NCBI GenBank assembly: GCA_963832725.1
Contig: CAWHVG010000003.1
Location: 1,054,001 to 1,118,000 of the forward strand
Reading direction: 5' to 3'
From: JAEZBP01 sp963832725
Lineage (GTDB): Bacteria > Myxococcota_A > Polyangia > Polyangiales > Sandaracinaceae
Length of the DNA: 64,000 nucleotides
The notes beneath the pieces were generated by a model. That model did no database searches and was not told the origin of the DNA. It worked only from the letters and a program-made list of their open reading frames with translations. Positions 19,801-27,308 of this stretch are shown here, piece after piece. Every line of letters starts with the position of its first letter. Position 1 is the stretch's first letter. The position numbers and the translations under genes were made by a program.

Positions 19801-20383
19801 GCCGCTGCGCATCCCGCCCTCGCCCAAGCTCATCGACGAGGTGCCCCGACCGGTGGTGGCGGCTCCCGCGCCGGAGTCCCGCGGCATGGGCCTGGTCGCG
19901 TGGGCGCTGGTGATTCTGGTGCTCGGCGCCGCGGGCTTCGTCGGCCTGCGGATGTGGCAAGCGCCGCCGGTCGAAGAGACACCGGCGCCCCTCCCGCCGG
20001 AGCCGGCTGCGCACGCTCCGGAGACGCCCGCGGCACCGACGCCGGCTCCCGAGGCACCGAGCACACCGCCGGACGAGACGACCGAGACGCCACCCGCCGA
20101 GCCGGACCTCCCCATGCCCTACGGGCGCGAAGAGGACGGCATCGCAGAGCTCGGTGTGAACGTGCCGCCCGGCGAGGGGCTCTTGGTGATCGAGCCCGCG
20201 CCCGGCGGCGCCGCGATGCAGGTTCGGATCGGCGAGCGTGAGGTCGACGTCGGCGCCGATGCCGTGGGGCTGGCGCTCGCTTCCGGCGTTCATCACCTCA
20301 CCTTCTTGCGCGGCGACAACCAGGACTTCGTGTGGGTCGCCGTGCAGGCGGGCCAGACGCGCTACGCGCCGCCTCTTCCCTGA
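16880..20383 (+). CDS. Membrane-bound double-receiver / DUF4388 protein with Asp-Ser repeat
   Basis: 1167 residues from ATG 16880; the upstream in-frame extension lacks family character. Order: a helical N-terminal Hpt-like region (~10-95, with a His in 'RRLHALYASA'); a Pro-rich linker; a first receiver-like domain (~155-275) with atypical 'IVLADRAL'; a helical region; a second, canonical receiver ('VVADDDPAVV', 'LVVSDILMPRLDG', 'LRKEA'); a DUF4388-like domain ('GRLEDVGIQNLVRTVASL'); more helices; an Asp/Ser/Glu repeat (~825-945); one membrane helix ('GLVAWALVILVLGAAGFVGL'); a Pro/Glu linker; and a ~75-residue PEGA-like C-terminal domain. DUF4388 proteins occur with polarity and motility regulators in myxobacteria. 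It is divergent from obgE. The candidate kinases are the orphan pair at 6.9-9.8 kb, but no link is shown. Confidence 0.85.
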   Translation: MAERRQTALGVARARFVEGLPRKAREVRASLALLAGTPDEERPREELRRRLHALYASAQVFRIEPLAEALKEAIARIDAVRDAKRGFDQDELDALATLAATLPALGDEARGEGPSVTPAPAPRAPRPAARPKPPPPPSRPATRPKRSGVNTVLSVLVVDASDQQARIRAALPPERFEILSAEDVDEAVRLARSGAPDIVLADRALALEPGADLIGRLREDPLTDFVPVVLLVPSGTPFDPVAVRDAGADEAIQKPLSAEVVLRTVERVARTLSGPAGASTLTGELTVEELADRLADEVKRGLVEAAEKGRDLAVPLGDGAPLMAAAWSAIGRVRAHIAERSGGRVRFREAASRGGPAFVTVVGEDAVADELPDGFTLAGRRIVVADDDPAVVWFFAGLFREHGADVVETSDGVEALESARRRRPDLVVSDILMPRLDGFGLTRELKRDPILAEVPVILLSWKEDFLQRMRELKSGASGYLRKEAAGSQILAAVRDVLRPRAGLEARLNAGGDVRGRLEDVGIQNLVRTVASLRPNARLTVRDASCLYEVDVREGELVDVTRTASDGAFARGERVFEALLGTTAGRYTVADAGGALRRSMHGSVSALIDAGMREVAARVDAVSGRNLSRAAELELDEELTESVIRSSPEEVERIVAYLRRGRGARQLLLDGAIEPQILESVLVDLARRGAIRRVVGPSGEDWIEIAREAREKGSYPEHQLRTSSWPPAAHPSEAPMALQDADLETLRPPPVPRALRPFEELEPPSDRESRVSDIPTLDEPFGDEPGESRATARTVADDEEDAEAVDQEADEDHDDLPAHDVDDDQEEADDDESDDDDRESDDDDESDDDDESDDDRESDDDRESDDDDRESDDDDESDDDDESDDDDESDDDDESDDDDESDDDRESDDDDRESDDDDRESDDDDDEQEEADGESDDDDDESDDDDGEASNAEPARAEDRARTTSDAPPPGDDAPPLRIPPSPKLIDEVPRPVVAAPAPESRGMGLVAWALVILVLGAAGFVGLRMWQAPPVEETPAPLPPEPAAHAPETPAAPTPAPEAPSTPPDETTETPPAEPDLPMPYGREEDGIAELGVNVPPGEGLLVIEPAPGGAAMQVRIGEREVDVGADAVGLALASGVHHLTFLRGDNQDFVWVAVQAGQTRYAPPLP
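19361..19713 (+). repeat. In-frame tandem array encoding E-S-D(3-5) units
   Basis: About 17 units of 'gagtcggacgacgac' with variable GAC or CGC codons encode an almost uninterrupted Asp/Ser/Glu tract. The frame is kept throughout. Simple-sequence DNA of this kind is prone to slippage, so unit number may vary between strains and may be miscounted in the assembly. Confidence 0.9.
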
Positions 20384-20660
20384 TCGGCGTTCACCCGCTG
20401 CAGCTCGCCGCGGCGCCGTATGCCGCGACGCCCTCGCCGCCGAGCGGCACTGCGCTGGAGGGTGTCGGCGCCTTCGACCTTCGGACGGTACCGCGGGACG
20501 AAATCGACCGCCGCCGGATGGCCCGCTACGACGACCCACGCCGATCGTGGCCGGTCGGCCATGCATGATTGCGTCGCGAGCGCCCTCGTATCGAACGACG
20601 CGATCGGTGCGGCATGGTTCGCGCGCTTGCGATCGCCGGCGCGACGCGCACCCTTCGGCC

Positions 20661-21719
20661 GTGTCGAGCCCCCTTCGAGAGCGCCTCCTGGAGCGCGCGC
20701 GCGACCTCGGCTTCGCCCGGGCCGGCGTCGCGCGAGTGGCGCCGCTCGCGCGCGAAGGCGAGGCCCTCCGGCGTTGGATCGAGCGAGGCCACCACGCTTC
20801 CATGCGCTGGATGGCCGACACGCTCGACGTGCGGCTCGACCCGACGCAGGCGGGCATGCTCCCCGGCGCCAGGAGTGTGCTGGCGCTGGCAGCGCCCTAC
20901 GCGCGGACCGACGGCCCCGAGGGCCCCTCCCCCGGCGTCGTGGCCCGCTACGCGCGCGGCCGCGACTACCACAACGTGCTCGGGAAACGGGCCCGGAAGC
21001 TGGCGCAGCTCCTGCGCGACGAGGGCCACGCCGCGCGGGTCAGCGTCGACTCGGTCCCGGTCCTCGAGCGCGCGTGGGCGCAGCGTGCGGGGCTCGGGTT
21101 CGTGGGCAAGAACTGCTGCCTCATCATCCCGGGCCTCGGCTCGCACGTGCTCTTGGCCGCCGTCGTGACCGACGCCGAGCTCCCGGCGGACGAGCCCATG
21201 ACCGAGCGCTGCGGATCGTGTCGGCTCTGCCTCGACGCGTGTCCGACGGAGGCTTTCGTGGCGCCGCGCGAGCTCGACGCCCGCCGCTGCATCTCGTACC
21301 TGACCATCGAGCACCGCGGCGCGATCGACGAGCTGCTGCGCGCGCCGATGGGAAGGCATCTCTTCGGTTGCGACGACTGCCAGGACGTCTGCCCCTTCAA
21401 CCGCACCGCGCCGCCTCCCGACGCGACGACGGCCCCTTTCGCGCCGGCGCCGCGCCTCTCCCTCGAGGCGGTCGAGCTGCTCCGCATGGACGACGAGGCT
21501 TACATCGCGTGGTCGACCGGCAGCCCGCTCCGGCGTCCCGGAGCCGAGCGCATGGCCCGAAACGCCGCCATCGTGCTCGGCAACACGCGCGAGCGGCGCC
21601 ACCTCCCGGTCCTGCGCGAAGCGGCGAGCCGCCACCCGAGCGAGGTCGTCCGGGACGCGGCCGGCTGGGCCGCCGCGCGGATCGAGCGGGACGCCCAGAA
21701 AGAGCCGAGCGAGCGCTGA
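20661..21719 (+). CDS. queG: Epoxyqueuosine reductase QueG
   Basis: 352 residues from GTG 20661, the first start compatible with the conserved N-terminus ('RERLLERARDLGFARAGVA'). The cobalamin-binding DUF1730 region ('RLDPTQAGMLPGARSVLALA', 'ARGRDYHNVLGKR') is followed by 'WAQRAGLGFVGKNCCLI' and two [4Fe-4S] clusters from 'CGSCRLCLDACPTEAF' and 'GCDDCQDVCPFN'. A C-terminal HEAT-like tail is present. The enzyme reduces epoxyqueuosine to queuosine in tRNA. Other queuosine genes are not in the window. The 277 bp before it (20384-20660) show no gene or clear signal. Confidence 0.95.
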   Translation: MSSPLRERLLERARDLGFARAGVARVAPLAREGEALRRWIERGHHASMRWMADTLDVRLDPTQAGMLPGARSVLALAAPYARTDGPEGPSPGVVARYARGRDYHNVLGKRARKLAQLLRDEGHAARVSVDSVPVLERAWAQRAGLGFVGKNCCLIIPGLGSHVLLAAVVTDAELPADEPMTERCGSCRLCLDACPTEAFVAPRELDARRCISYLTIEHRGAIDELLRAPMGRHLFGCDDCQDVCPFNRTAPPPDATTAPFAPAPRLSLEAVELLRMDDEAYIAWSTGSPLRRPGAERMARNAAIVLGNTRERRHLPVLREAASRHPSEVVRDAAGWAAARIERDAQKEPSER

Positions 21720-21775
21720 GGGGGGCGTCGGTCTCCGTGCCGCACGTGCGCGTTCTATGACCGATCGTTCTCCTG

Positions 21776-21781
21776 TAGAAT
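21776..21781 (+). promoter_or_regulatory. -10-like TAGAAT before the MYXO-CTERM gene
   Basis: TAGAAT lies 18 bp before the ATG at 21800. Unlike the near-leaderless cases in this window it leaves room for the strong Shine-Dalgarno GGAGG. Confidence 0.4.
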
Positions 21782-21799
21782 GCACGCGGAGGTGCGGGG

Positions 21800-23047
21800 A
21801 TGAAGCGTTCGCTCTTGCTGCTCGGGTTGTGCATGTGGGCTGCTCCGGCGGCCGCGCAGGGGCGTGACGTCGTCTTCGACTCCTCCACCACCGGCACACC
21901 CGCGACGATCGAGTGCGGCTTCTGCACGGGGGAGAAGTTCGGCACCGTCTTCCGGCAGCTCTCCTCGCCCTCGCGACCGGGCCTCCGGACCTCGGAGTTC
22001 CCGCTCACGCTGAACTCGGTGATGCTGGCGATCGCTCGCACCAACGAGTCGGGGGGCAGCTGCACCGGCACCAGCGCCGGCGGCACGGTCTCGATGATGA
22101 TCGAGGCCTACGCCGGCGTGACGCCTCCGAGCGGGAGCATCGTCTCCAACCCGGCCACCGGCTCTTGGCCTGGCGAGACCATGCTCTTCGCGCAGAGCGC
22201 GGATTTGCAGCTCAGCGTGGAGATGCCGGCCGGATCGATGATGTACAACATCATGGTCAACACCGTGATGATCGACATGGGCGTCAACGTGCCCGCACCC
22301 AACACGTACATCCGGGTCGTGGTGACGATCCCCGATGGCTCGGGCACGACCACCAGCGACAGCTGCACGCTGCTCTCACTCACCCCGCCGAGCGCCGTCG
22401 GTCTGATCGATGGCGACGGGCCGATCGAGCCGAACGTCGATTTCATCTACGCCATCAACCCCGCCGGGGACTTCGGCCTCGGCTACCAGCAGGGTTGGCA
22501 TTGGAACGAGGAATCGAACCCGGCCGCTGGCGTCATGCCGATCAACGGCGACTGGGTGATGCGGCTGCACGTGACGCCGGCAGGGACCAGCACCCCGGAT
22601 GCCGGCACTGGAACGCCGGACGCGGGCAGCGGAACGCCGGACGCGGGCAGCGGAACGCCGGACGCGGGAACGACGCAGACGATGGACGCCGGCTCGACGG
22701 CACGGGACGACGCGGGCTCGACCAGCGCAATGTGCAGCGCCGACCGAGATTGCGCGGGTGGTGAGCGCTGCACGAACGGGGCCTGCCAGCGCGTGTCCTG
22801 CGCCGCCGCGAGCGACTGCGCGGGCGGGATGACCTGCGTCGATGGCATGTGCCGCAACCTCTGCTCGAGCAACGCCGACTGCAACGGTGGCGAGGTCTGC
22901 GACATGACGGCAGGCAACTGCGTGCCGGTGTCCACCACCTCGTCGGGCGGTTGCGGCTGTCGCGCTACCGGCCGCTCGGACGGCTCGCCCCTCGTGCTCC
23001 TCGGTTTGGCCGCGCTGGCGGCGCTGATGATGCGCCGCCGCCGCTGA
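21800..23047 (+). CDS. Secreted Cys-rich protein with MYXO-CTERM-like sorting tail
   Basis: 415 residues. ATG 21800 has GGAGGTG upstream. Signal peptide 'LLLLGLCMWAAPAAAQ'. Residues ~22-255 form a unique beta-rich domain with a few Cys. A linker of 'GTPDAGSGTPDAG' repeats follows, then three short Cys modules of the type 'C-x-A-x-x-D-C-x-G-G-x-x-C'. The C-terminus has a Gly/Cys motif (SGGCGCRATG), a hydrophobic helix (PLVLLGLAALAALMM) and RRRR, the tripartite layout of MYXO-CTERM proteins processed by myxosortase. The predicted fate is cell-surface attachment. Function is unknown. Confidence 0.85.
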   Translation: MKRSLLLLGLCMWAAPAAAQGRDVVFDSSTTGTPATIECGFCTGEKFGTVFRQLSSPSRPGLRTSEFPLTLNSVMLAIARTNESGGSCTGTSAGGTVSMMIEAYAGVTPPSGSIVSNPATGSWPGETMLFAQSADLQLSVEMPAGSMMYNIMVNTVMIDMGVNVPAPNTYIRVVVTIPDGSGTTTSDSCTLLSLTPPSAVGLIDGDGPIEPNVDFIYAINPAGDFGLGYQQGWHWNEESNPAAGVMPINGDWVMRLHVTPAGTSTPDAGTGTPDAGSGTPDAGSGTPDAGTTQTMDAGSTARDDAGSTSAMCSADRDCAGGERCTNGACQRVSCAAASDCAGGMTCVDGMCRNLCSSNADCNGGEVCDMTAGNCVPVSTTSSGGCGCRATGRSDGSPLVLLGLAALAALMMRRRR

Positions 23048-23077
23048 GCACGTCGACTCGCCGCATCGTCGGCGGCC

Positions 23078-23108
23078 TTCGAGCGCTCGGCTCTCACGAG
23101 CGCTCGAA
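23078..23108. terminator. Perfect 12-bp hairpin between convergent genes
   Basis: TTCGAGCGCTCG and its exact reverse complement are separated by a 7-base loop, 31 bp after the MYXO-CTERM gene and 9 bp from the end of the TonB-like gene. Its symmetry and position suit a bidirectional terminator, though neither side has a T-tract. Confidence 0.6.
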
Positions 23109-23116
23109 CGGGCGCC

Positions 23117-24844
23117 CTACTCGCCCGTGTCGGAGCCGCGCTCCATCGGCGAGGGGCGGAAGAGCGTGTCGGGCCTGGTGACGCCGTGTCCGCTCTCGTG
23201 GCCCGGCGAGGGCGCGTGCGCGAGGATGTAGGGGTTCGCGTTGAACGTGCCGCACTGGCGCTGGTTCCGGAAGAACGCCCAGTGCATGTACGCGAGTCCG
23301 TCGGGAGAACGGATCGCTTCCGACGGCGACTCGAAGGGCTGCGACGCCATGACGGCGTTGTACGCGCCGAAGTCGAAGAGGATGTCGCCGCTCGTCGACA
23401 CGATGCCGATGCGCGCGATGTGCCCTTCCGCGTCGACGGCGATCTCCAGCAATGTGTACATGTCCGGGTTCGCCTGGAACGTCGCCTCCACGGTCGAGGG
23501 GATGTGGGTCAGGAACCCCTCCGCGAAGCGCTGGTGGATCCGACGGTGCATCGAGGCGATGAACGCCGCGAAGGGATCGGCCCGGGTGTTGAGCGCGGTC
23601 TGGTTGCCCGGCCTCACCTGTACGTCGTAGTTCTCGAGGGCCGCGCGGAAGCGATCCCACCGCTCCTGGTGGCTCGCGCCGCGCGAGCGGCTGCGACGCT
23701 GCTCGAGCCAAGCCTCGCGCTCGCGGTCGAGCTCTTCCTGACCGTAGATGCTCGAGAACTGGTTCCAGCTCAGGCGCAGGTTCGGCGCGCCGCGACCGCT
23801 GCGGCCGCCGCCGCGACCGCGACTCCTCCCGCGACCCGCTCGCCCCGACGCGCGACCGCTGCCCTCGTTGCCGCGCCCTCGGCCCGCGACGGCGACGCCG
23901 CCTCCCTCACCTTCGCCTTCGCCGAGCGGACGGTCGGCGGGAACACGAATCCGGTAGGTGCCCAGTGCGTCGTGGATGACGACCTCGCGCATCGCGACCT
24001 CGCCCCCGCCCCGCGCGCGGCGACCGCCGCCGGCCGCGGTGGCGGGCTGCGACTGGCCGTCGTTCCCGCCCTCGCGACCACCGCCTTCGGCCGCCTGGGA
24101 CTGGTCGGGACGGGGTGAGCGCGACGCTTGGGTCTCCGGCGGGTGGCGCTCGGGCGGCAGCTGCGCCTCTTCGGGGGTCGGGTCGCGCTCGTCGCTCCCC
24201 TCTTGCTCGTGAAGATCCGCGACCTCTTCTTCCGCCGAGTCCCCTTCGTCCGGGCTCTCCGGGGGCGGCTCCTCCGCCGCGGCCGGCTGCGGCTCGGGAT
24301 CGTCCGTGTTCGGGTTGGCGATGCGCGCGAGCGTCTCTTCTTCGACGCGGTTGTTCTCCTCGGCCAGGTACTGCGCATCGTCCGGTGGCGGGACGCTCGG
24401 GTCCTGCGAGTGCTGCGCGACCGACCTCTGCCGCTCGGGCTGTGGCGACGGGGGCGGAGGCGGAGGAGGCGGCGTGGCCGGAGACGGGACCGGGATCGGA
24501 GGCGTCTCTTCCTCCTGCTGACGCTCCTCTTCGTGCTGCTGACGCTCGGCGTGCCGCTCGCGCTCCCGCTCGGGCGGCGGCGCCGTCTCCTCCTCGGGCG
24601 GAGGTGGCTCGTCCTCGGGGGGCGCGGGCGCGACCTCCGTCTCCGGGTCGCTGGCCTCCGTGGGGCGGGAATCCACGATCTCCATCTCGATCGGCGCTGG
24701 CGCCTGCTTGTCCTCCTCCTCGAGCAACGACTCCAGCAGCCCGAGCCCGAAGTACGCCGGGATGTGCAGCGACAACGAGCCCACGAGCGCCAAGATCGCG
24801 ACTGCGACGGGCGGGAGCAGCCAGCGCCGGCGGGGATCGCTCAA
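23117..24844 (-). CDS. TonB-like energy-transducer protein
   Basis: 575 residues from a TTG at 24844 with CGAGGA upstream; no nearby ATG or GTG fits the membrane anchor. Residues ~9-33 are a single N-terminal membrane helix (PPVAVAILALVGSLSLHIPAYF). A long Pro/Glu/Arg-rich periplasmic region (~45-330) follows, including an Arg-Gly-rich part (GRASGRAGRGRSRGRGGGR). The C-terminal ~150 residues resemble a TonB/AgmX C-terminal domain ('LLEIAVDAEGHIARIGIVS', 'YMHWAFFRNQRQCG'). Such proteins couple inner-membrane energy to outer-membrane machinery. No exbB/exbD is near. Copy B of the dispersed element lies ~80 bp upstream. Confidence 0.8.
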   Translation of the reverse strand: MSDPRRRWLLPPVAVAILALVGSLSLHIPAYFGLGLLESLLEEEDKQAPAPIEMEIVDSRPTEASDPETEVAPAPPEDEPPPPEEETAPPPERERERHAERQQHEEERQQEEETPPIPVPSPATPPPPPPPPSPQPERQRSVAQHSQDPSVPPPDDAQYLAEENNRVEEETLARIANPNTDDPEPQPAAAEEPPPESPDEGDSAEEEVADLHEQEGSDERDPTPEEAQLPPERHPPETQASRSPRPDQSQAAEGGGREGGNDGQSQPATAAGGGRRARGGGEVAMREVVIHDALGTYRIRVPADRPLGEGEGEGGGVAVAGRGRGNEGSGRASGRAGRGRSRGRGGGRSGRGAPNLRLSWNQFSSIYGQEELDREREAWLEQRRSRSRGASHQERWDRFRAALENYDVQVRPGNQTALNTRADPFAAFIASMHRRIHQRFAEGFLTHIPSTVEATFQANPDMYTLLEIAVDAEGHIARIGIVSTSGDILFDFGAYNAVMASQPFESPSEAIRSPDGLAYMHWAFFRNQRQCGTFNANPYILAHAPSPGHESGHGVTRPDTLFRPSPMERGSDTGE

Positions 24845-24924
24845 CCGGAAGTCCTCGGGGGGGTCAACGTTCAGGCCTGCCTACCGCATCCATCCTGATG
24901 GATACCTAGAGCACCGAACAGGTT

Positions 24925-25094
24925 CTAGGTGGCTGGTGTCGAACGAGCGCTCCTCGTCTTTCCGGCGGGACAGGCCCGTCTCGCCGCCCGTCCCTCCTCC
25001 AAAATGCTTCAGCATTTCGTCGTCGGGCCGAACGACGATCCGGACCTATCGCGCTCGGAAATCCTTCGGGCGTCGTTCGACACCAGTCACCTAG
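24925..25094 (-). repeat. Dispersed intergenic element, copy B (upstream of the TonB-like gene)
   Basis: 170 bp bounded by CTAGGTGGCTGGTGTCGAAC at 24925 and its inverted copy ending ...CCAGTCACCTAG at 25094 (22 of 24 terminal bases pair). Inside are the hairpin AAATGC-TGAA-GCATTT and a CGTCG...CGACG stem. It matches copy A (2502-2667) in opposite absolute orientation but the same orientation relative to the downstream gene. The outermost TA dinucleotides could be a target-site duplication of the kind made by IS630/Tc1-type transposases (inference). The rest of the 411-bp gap 24845-25255 has no gene. Confidence 0.85.
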
Positions 25095-25255
25095 CCGCCC
25101 CCCCGCCGCCGCCGGCCAAGGATCGACGGCGAGCGAACTCTAGTTCACGCCCGCGACGTGAAGCCACATACACGACGGCCCGCGCAACCAGTGCGCAGGC
25201 CGTTCGATTTCGTGCGGATGTGAGGTCCGATCGGGGTCGACCGGCCCACGGGGCC

Positions 25256-25936
25256 TCAACGCCCCACGTGGACCACCCGGCTACCCCCTCGACCGGGGCG
25301 GACCACCACGCGACCGCGCCCCTGAGGAGTCCGGACCACCACGCCACCGCGGCGAGGCGCCGGGCGCACCACGACGCGACCGCGCCCCTGGGGAGTCCGG
25401 ACCACCACGCCGCCACGGCGAGGCGCCGGGCGCACCACCACGCCACCCCGCCTCTGAGGAGTCCGGACCACCACACCGCCACGGCGAGGCGCGGGGCGCA
25501 CCACCACGCCACCGGGTCGTGCGACCACGCGGGGGCCGCGCGGGGAGACCACGTGGACGACGCGCCCACCGCGCGCCCAACCCCCCGGAACATATACGTA
25601 TTGTCCACCACGGTTCACCCAGTTCGGCTGGACGAAGTCGTAGCCGGCGCGCTGCTGAACCCAGTAGCCGCCGACCCAGACGTACTGCGCGCCGTTCCAC
25701 TGGTAGTGGCCCTGCACCCAGACGGCGTTGGCGTAGGGCGCCGCTGGCCGGGCCACCGCCACCGCCGGCCGAGCGGGTGGCGGCGCGTACACAACCACGC
25801 CGCTCGAGGCGGGCGCGGCGGCGTACACGGCCGGTCGCGCATAGACGCGGGGCGCACAGCCGGACGCGCCGAACGCGGTCGCGCCCAGCCCCATCAGCGT
25901 CGCCCATCGAACCATGGAGCGCATGGAAGCGGTCAT
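25256..25936 (-). CDS. YXWGXW-type lipoprotein with RG-Val repeats
   Basis: 226 residues from ATG 25936, which has GGGAGGT upstream. The signal peptide ends in lipobox 'GASGC'. A YXWGXW-type unit follows ('AVWVQGHYQWNGAQYVW' then 'GGYW'). The C-terminal half is three near-identical 22-residue repeats of 'VVRPAPRRGGVVVRTPQ' encoded by near-identical 66-bp DNA repeats (about 25290-25500). The very basic Arg/Val/Gly tail might bind polyanions such as LPS, but that is speculation. It lies upstream of the TonB-like gene on the same strand, separated by the repeat element. Confidence 0.8.
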   Translation of the reverse strand: MTASMRSMVRWATLMGLGATAFGASGCAPRVYARPAVYAAAPASSGVVVYAPPPARPAVAVARPAAPYANAVWVQGHYQWNGAQYVWVGGYWVQQRAGYDFVQPNWVNRGGQYVYVPGGWARGGRVVHVVSPRGPRVVARPGGVVVRPAPRRGGVVVRTPQRRGGVVVRPAPRRGGVVVRTPQGRGRVVVRPAPRRGGVVVRTPQGRGRVVVRPGRGGSRVVHVGR

Positions 25937-26079
25937 CTCGTGTCTACCTCCCTCGGGCCATTCTGACAGAACCCGGCTCTCCGGGACGCCGGAAGGCACC
26001 GCGCCGTCCGGCAAGCAACAACGGTTCCAACGGGCCTGGATTGCCTCGGAAGCGCTCGATGCGATAGAGGGGTGTGAAC

Positions 26080-27216
26080 ATGGGAGAGCCCATCAGCGAC
26101 CTGGACGTGGCTGTAGACGATGCGACGCGCCGCCTTCTTCAACGCTACGGATTCGACGGCCGGACCTTCGCGGCGCTCCGTGAGCGCCTGAAGCGCGGTG
26201 AGGCGGGGCCCGACGCGAACCGGATCCGGGGTCGGGTGGAGCCGCCGGGGGAAGGTGACGTCCGCCCCCTGCCGGCGCTCGGCACCGAGGAGCGCGTCCG
26301 CCTCTACGAACGGGGCCTGGCCCACATCGCACGCGGCGCCGTCGGCGTGGTGGTCCTGGCCGGCGGGATGGCGACCCGCTTCGGCGGCGTGGTGAAGGCC
26401 GGCGTCGAAGCGGTGGACGGCAAGAGCTTCCTGGAGCTGAAGCTCCGCGACGCGCAGGCGCTTGCCGAAAAGACCGGCGCCCGCATCCCCATCTACCTGA
26501 TGACCAGCTTCGCGACCGACGAGGTGGTCTCGCAGATGGCCGCCGAGCACCACACGCCCAACGCGCCGGTGCGGACCTTCCCCCAGTTCATCTCGCTCCG
26601 GCTCACGCCCGAGGGCGAGCTCTTCCGCGGCGACGACGGCGCGCCCTCCCCCTACGCGCCGGGGCACGGCGACTTGCCCTTCGCGCTCCGGCGGGCGGGG
26701 CTGCTCGCCTCCTTCCACGAAGGCGGTGGCGAGCTGCTCGCGATGTCCAACGTCGACAACCTCGGCGCCACGCTCGATCCGGCGCTGATCGCGCTCCACA
26801 TCGAATCGGGCGCCGAGGTGACGGCGGAGGTGGTCGACAAGCTCCCCGGCGACAAGGGCGGCGCGCCGGCGAGAGTCGACGGCGCCCTGCAGATCGTCGA
26901 GGCCTTCCGCTTCCCGACCGACTTCGATCAAGACCGCGTCGGCGTGTTCAACACGAACACCTTCGTGCTCTCGGCCGAAGCGCTCCGACGCGAGCTCGAA
27001 CTGAGCTGGTTCGCGGTCGACAAGACGGTCGACGAGCGGCCGGCCGTGCAGTTCGAACGCCTGGTGGGGCAGCTCACGGCGTTCGTGCCGAGCGCGTTCG
27101 TGAGGGTGCCGCGCGATGGCGAGGACGGGCGCTTCCAACCGGTGAAGAACCCCGATGAGCTAGCCTCGCGGCGCGACGCGATCCGCGCGATCCTCCGCGG
27201 TCGCGGCGTACTCTGA
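26080..27216 (+). CDS. UDPGP-family (eukaryote-type) UTP-sugar-1-phosphate uridylyltransferase
   Basis: 378 residues from ATG 26080, with AGAGGGG 7 bp upstream; a GTG at 26074 is less likely. The nucleotide-binding motif 'VVLAGGMATRFGG', then 'SFLELKLRDAQAL', 'YLMTSF', 'GHGDL' and 'MSNVDNLGA' are hallmarks of the UDPGP family (UGP/UAP1 type), which makes UDP-sugars from UTP and sugar-1-phosphate. It is not the GalU family usual in bacteria. The substrate (Glc-1-P or GlcNAc-1-P) cannot be told from sequence alone. It may feed glycan synthesis; the nearest glycan genes are glgB and the GH57 gene 30 kb away. Confidence 0.85.
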   Translation: MGEPISDLDVAVDDATRRLLQRYGFDGRTFAALRERLKRGEAGPDANRIRGRVEPPGEGDVRPLPALGTEERVRLYERGLAHIARGAVGVVVLAGGMATRFGGVVKAGVEAVDGKSFLELKLRDAQALAEKTGARIPIYLMTSFATDEVVSQMAAEHHTPNAPVRTFPQFISLRLTPEGELFRGDDGAPSPYAPGHGDLPFALRRAGLLASFHEGGGELLAMSNVDNLGATLDPALIALHIESGAEVTAEVVDKLPGDKGGAPARVDGALQIVEAFRFPTDFDQDRVGVFNTNTFVLSAEALRRELELSWFAVDKTVDERPAVQFERLVGQLTAFVPSAFVRVPRDGEDGRFQPVKNPDELASRRDAIRAILRGRGVL

Positions 27217-27308
27217 TCCACGCGATGCGACGAGATGTCCGAGCCGGAGGTCCCGACCTGTATGGCCGAGCGATCGGCGTCGAGATCGAGTGCGCGCCCC
27301 CGGAGAAA

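Noticed and set aside
20384..20660. A longer QueG start or an extra small gene upstream
   Set aside because: The extra sequence is unlike QueG, and the GTG at 20661 begins at the conserved N-terminus.
16613..20857. A 1414-codon minus-strand ORF opposite the receiver/DUF4388 gene
   Set aside because: Its low-complexity 'VVVRL' repeats are the antisense of the Asp-Ser codons. The plus-strand frame has recognisable domains.
24845..25255. A protein-coding remnant in the gap containing element copy B
   Set aside because: ORFs on both strands are not shared with copy A in frame and have no start signals.
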